Shown here: positions 51,116-53,837 of the stretch, piece after piece
Numbering within the stretch: position 1 is the first letter of the stretch
Layout: each line of letters begins with the position of its first letter
Assembly (NCBI RefSeq): GCF_000272105.2
Contig: NZ_AJZD02000278.1
Coordinates: 1 to 53,837, forward strand
Direction of reading: 5' to 3'
DNA length: 53,837 nucleotides
Source of the DNA: Vibrio splendidus 12E03
GTDB taxonomy: Bacteria > Pseudomonadota > Gammaproteobacteria > Enterobacterales > Vibrionaceae
Translations under genes and position numbers: made by a program
Notes under the pieces: model-generated
Databases searched by the model: none
What the model was told of the DNA's origin: nothing
The model's input: only the letters and a program-made list of their open reading frames with translations

Positions 51116-52381
51116 ATGAATCAACATTGCCAGGACGTGACCGTAGACCTAAGGAAGGCTCTATTCGGTATTGCTAAGGCGCTTGATAACGTCGGTTTCG
51201 AAAGTAAAAATCATGGACAGAGAGTGGGCTACATCGCGTATCGATGTGCTCTGAGTGTGGGGTGGGAAGAAGAGCAAGCGCAGCTCGCATTTTCGTTAGG
51301 CTTGATTCACGACTGTGGTGTCTCGCAAATTGATGAACAGCTCAGTTTAACGTCTGGGTTTGTACCTGACTCAAGCTATCACCATTGTCAAAAGGGCTAC
51401 CAAATATTAAAAGAGTGCCCAGTTCTTTCTATATTCGCTAAGCCGGTTCTTTATCACCATACTCCGTGGTCTGAGCTAAAGGCTATTCATATCAGCGAGT
51501 TAGAAAAAGAGTTAGCAGCTATCGTGATGCTTGCTGATAGAGTGGATTATCTATACGGCATAACTTCTTCTGATCGTTATGGAAACCTAACACCCGATGG
51601 CAAAGCGAGCATCATTGAACGTTTGACTGAAGAAGCCGATGAGATGTTCGAAACCAACCTTGTTCAACACATGTGTGAGTTGGTCGACCTAGATGATTTC
51701 TGGTTTTCTATGGAGATCCCATACATCGAGAACATGAGGGATAATTTTGAGCCTGTGCCATTCTTCTCTCAACAGATGTCGTTGGATGAAACAGTGGCCT
51801 TTGCCGAATTTATTGCCAACGTCGTTGATACCAAAAGTTCGTTTACCTTTAAGCACTCTTTGAAGGTTGGGCAGCTTTCAGAATACCTCGCCAAACAGCT
51901 GGGTTATTCATACACCACTCAGCGTAAACTCTATCTGGCTGGGTTGGTTCATGATATCGGTAAACTGCAAACCCCTAATGACATTCTGCATAAGCCGGAT
52001 TTACTTACTGAAGAAGAGTATTGCTGTATTAAACGCCATGCAACGGACACTCGATTCGCATTGCAGGAGTTGTTCAGTTCACCTCAGGTTTGTCAGTGGG
52101 CATCTAATCACCATGAAAGGTTAGATGGTTCGGGTTACCCAATGGGCAAAACGGCTGAAGAGTTGGATCAACCCAGTCGAATTGTTGCTGTAGTGGATGT
52201 GTTTCAAGCGCTAACTCAGTCTCGCCCTTATCGTGCAGGTATGACATTAGAAGAAACACTCGCTATTTTGACGGACCACGTTGATAACTTTAAGTTGGAT
52301 CGAGAAGTGTTTGAGTGCCTTAATAAACACGCGCAATATTGCTTTGAATTATCAACAGATAAACGAATGTACGCGTTTTAA
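51116..52381 (+). CDS. Tandem HD / HD-GYP domain protein, likely c-di-GMP phosphodiesterase
   Basis: 421 residues with two HD-type domains. The first (about 25-150) has HGQRVGYIAYRCAL, IHDCGVSQ and YHHTPW. The second is a full HD-GYP domain (about 240-415): HSLKVGQLSEYLAKQ, LVHDIGKLQTPNDIL, ASNHHERLDGSGYPMG with the HHE and GYP motifs intact, then VVDVFQALTQSRPYR. HD-GYP enzymes hydrolyse c-di-GMP to GMP. The first domain looks like a degenerate copy (HDCG for HDIG) and may be a sensor or dimer module. No membrane segment, so cytosolic. Confidence 0.9.
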   Translation: MNQHCQDVTVDLRKALFGIAKALDNVGFESKNHGQRVGYIAYRCALSVGWEEEQAQLAFSLGLIHDCGVSQIDEQLSLTSGFVPDSSYHHCQKGYQILKECPVLSIFAKPVLYHHTPWSELKAIHISELEKELAAIVMLADRVDYLYGITSSDRYGNLTPDGKASIIERLTEEADEMFETNLVQHMCELVDLDDFWFSMEIPYIENMRDNFEPVPFFSQQMSLDETVAFAEFIANVVDTKSSFTFKHSLKVGQLSEYLAKQLGYSYTTQRKLYLAGLVHDIGKLQTPNDILHKPDLLTEEEYCCIKRHATDTRFALQELFSSPQVCQWASNHHERLDGSGYPMGKTAEELDQPSRIVAVVDVFQALTQSRPYRAGMTLEETLAILTDHVDNFKLDREVFECLNKHAQYCFELSTDKRMYAF

Positions 52382-52452
52382 CGCCATTAAATGTTTTCGA
52401 GGTGTGATGCCTAAATTCATACTCGGTCGAAATGACGAAGCACCAGAAACAG

Positions 52453-52482
52453 AAAAGCGATAGCCGAGGCTATCGCTTTTTT
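52453..52482. terminator. Bidirectional terminator
   Basis: AAAAGCGATAGC pairs with GCTATCGCTTTTTT around CGAG. It separates the HD-GYP gene from the converging PTS genes. Confidence 0.9.
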
Positions 52483-52514
52483 CATGGGGGCTTATCAGGA
52501 TCTTTAGATCGAGA

Positions 52515-52964
52515 TTAGTATCGCTTTAAGATCTCGATGATCGCTTGCTCAGTTTCCGCTGCGATTATGGCATCAATGTCATCATCATTCTGGAACAACT
52601 CTGATAGCGCCATAATCGTATGGATGTGGCTATCTGAGTCCATCGCTGCCAGAGTAATCGAAAGGTAAACGTCACCGTTGTCTTCTGACTCTAAATCAAC
52701 ACCCTTCTTGAATACCGTTACTTGCAGTGATGCTTCGTTCACACCATCTTCAGGGCGAGCATGAGGCATCGCAATCTTTGGTGCTAGAACATAGTACGCG
52801 CCAATGTCCTTATGCTTTTGCTTGATAGCTTCAACATAGCTTGCTTCAATTTTGTTGTTCGCTAGCAGTGTTGAACAAGTCACATCAATTGCCGCATCAA
52901 CCGTTAGGTTTTCTTCAGAGTTGATGATAACGCCTTGGTTACCAATTAAATCGAATAAGCTCAT
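52515..52964 (-). CDS. PTS EIIA component, UlaC-like (ascorbate/fructose-mannitol type)
   Basis: 149 residues from the ATG at 52964, which overlaps the stop of the IIC gene (ATGA). The phospho-acceptor His is in IAMPHARPEDGV (about residue 64), and YYVLAPKIAMPH is close to the UlaC sequence as I remember it. It passes phosphate from HPr to the IIB component for sugar uptake. A GTG four codons earlier gives a slightly longer form. The usual IIB gene is not between IIC and IIA, so it should be upstream, outside the window. Confidence 0.85.
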   Translation of the reverse strand: MSLFDLIGNQGVIINSEENLTVDAAIDVTCSTLLANNKIEASYVEAIKQKHKDIGAYYVLAPKIAMPHARPEDGVNEASLQVTVFKKGVDLESEDNGDVYLSITLAAMDSDSHIHTIMALSELFQNDDDIDAIIAAETEQAIIEILKRY

Positions 52965-53837
52965 GAAACAATCCACCCTAGGATAAGACCAACAACACCG
53001 AAGTCGAAGTCAGCAAACGTTGTCGCTTCAAGACCAAGGCCACCCAGTACTGGAAGCAGTAGCATTGGTAGGAAAGAGATACACAGACCTTGCGTGAATG
53101 AACCAAGAACTGCACCGCGTAGACCGCCTGTCGCATTACCGTAAACGCCTGCTGCACCACCTACGAAGAAGTGTGGAACGACGCCAGCTACAATGATTGT
53201 CCAGCCAAGCGCGCCTTGAACTGCCATTGCTAGTAGACCAGCAGCGAAAGAACAAAGGAAACCGATAAGTACCGCGTTTGGTGCTACAGGGAATACCATA
53301 GGGCAGTCTAGAGCAGGTTTTGCGCCCGGTACGAGTTTGTCAGAGATACCTTTGAATGCAGGAACGATTTCAGCTATCAGCATCTTCACACCTTGCAGTA
53401 CGATGTAAACACCACCGGCAAATACAAGAGACTGCATGAAGGTGAATACTACCCAGTTTTGACCGCCTGATACTGTTTCAACAAAGTCACCGCCAGCAAC
53501 AATTGAAGCAAACATAAAGAAGATGGCCATTGTTGTTGCTACAGCAACGGGCGTATCACGCAGGAACATTAGGCTCTTAGGTACGTTGATGTCTTCTGTT
53601 GATTTTGAAGTGTCACCAAACTTGCTACCAATGTAACCCGATACTAAGTATGAGAACGTTGAGAAGTGACCCATCGCCAGCTGATCGGTACCCATCACTT
53701 TCTCTGTGTATTTCTGAGCAAGTGCAGGCATGATAACCATCAGTGAACCTACAATGATCGAGCCGATTGCGACTAGAGCAGTGCCTTCGACGTTAGCTGT
53801 AGACAGGGGCTTTGTTGCGTAATTCAATGGAACTAAA
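52961..53837 (-). CDS. PTS ascorbate-type EIIC (UlaA-like), 5' end outside the window
   Basis: The frame is open to the right edge, so at least 291 C-terminal residues are present and the start lies beyond 53837; UlaA is about 465 residues. UlaA-like landmarks are MGHFSTFSYLVSGYIGSKFG, FRDTPVAVATTMAIFF-like helices, LQGVKMLIAEIVPAFKGISD, KLVPGAKPALDCP, APNAVLIGFLCS and GWIVS at the end. It forms the membrane channel for L-ascorbate or a related sugar acid, phosphorylated on entry. The substrate is inferred from family only; other Ula-like systems take up different sugars. Confidence 0.88.
   Translation of the reverse strand, partial: LVPLNYATKPLSTANVEGTALVAIGSIIVGSLMVIMPALAQKYTEKVMGTDQLAMGHFSTFSYLVSGYIGSKFGDTSKSTEDINVPKSLMFLRDTPVAVATTMAIFFMFASIVAGGDFVETVSGGQNWVVFTFMQSLVFAGGVYIVLQGVKMLIAEIVPAFKGISDKLVPGAKPALDCPMVFPVAPNAVLIGFLCSFAAGLLAMAVQGALGWTIIVAGVVPHFFVGGAAGVYGNATGGLRGAVLGSFTQGLCISFLPMLLLPVLGGLGLEATTFADFDFGVVGLILGWIVS

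Overview
The window reads as part of a Vibrio chromosome, most like the Splendidus clade. This rests on gene content and protein style: a ppsA/ppsR divergent pair, a 570-residue RluA-type enzyme, many c-di-GMP proteins, an MSHA-style pilin, rimK-rimB, and moderate-to-low G+C with AT-rich spacers. Several of these genes lie on the second chromosome in vibrios I know of, so chromosome II is my guess. I see no rRNA, tRNA, insertion sequence, CRISPR array or prophage.

Layout. 1-1050: an exported GDPD-like phosphodiesterase, with the open 5' end of a possible membrane-protein gene facing out of the window. 1136-5053: a thiol/cystine cluster (CoA-disulfide-reductase-like flavoprotein, TcyP-type cystine symporter, RidA, YheO-like regulator) with phased GTAAAC motifs upstream. 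5554-10424: a MATE exporter, an AraC regulator, a divergent periplasmic serine hydrolase and an outer-membrane barrel. 10520-14699: ppsA facing its regulator gene ppsR, then grxB. 14996-22914: mixed housekeeping genes, namely a 53-residue SH3-like protein, a Gfo/Idh oxidoreductase, GNAT, an L,D-transpeptidase, a TSUP exporter, a cytosolic GDPD, a 2-oxoglutarate oxygenase, an MBL hydrolase and rimK-rimB.

22915-25301 is the most interesting stretch: an sgrR-type regulator gene and, divergent from it, a likely SgrS-like small RNA carrying a 32-codon SgrT-like peptide. 25483-38978 holds a second MBL hydrolase, a MarR regulator with two clear operators facing a DUF2798 membrane gene, an NhaC-type antiporter, an AraC regulator, an exported alpha/beta hydrolase, a Bcr/CflA exporter, a Cys-motif hypothetical protein, the RluA enzyme, Nudix, a RibD-like deaminase, a nucleotidyltransferase-fold protein and an ABM monooxygenase. 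39454-39807 has a 27-codon basic peptide, a hairpin and a 7-bp tandem repeat. 39942-42021 is a YtrA-type GntR/ABC operon.

42245-52381 is a signalling block: a membrane-bound ToxR-like winged helix fused to an EAL domain, an orphan type IV prepilin, a PAS-PAS-GGDEF-EAL gene broken by one base, an OmpR/histidine-kinase pair, a GNAT and a tandem HD/HD-GYP protein. At least three genes handle c-di-GMP beside a pilin, which suggests surface-attachment control. The window ends in a UlaA/UlaC-type PTS operon whose IIC gene runs off the edge.

Functions are assigned from motifs and remembered family features; no database search was possible.
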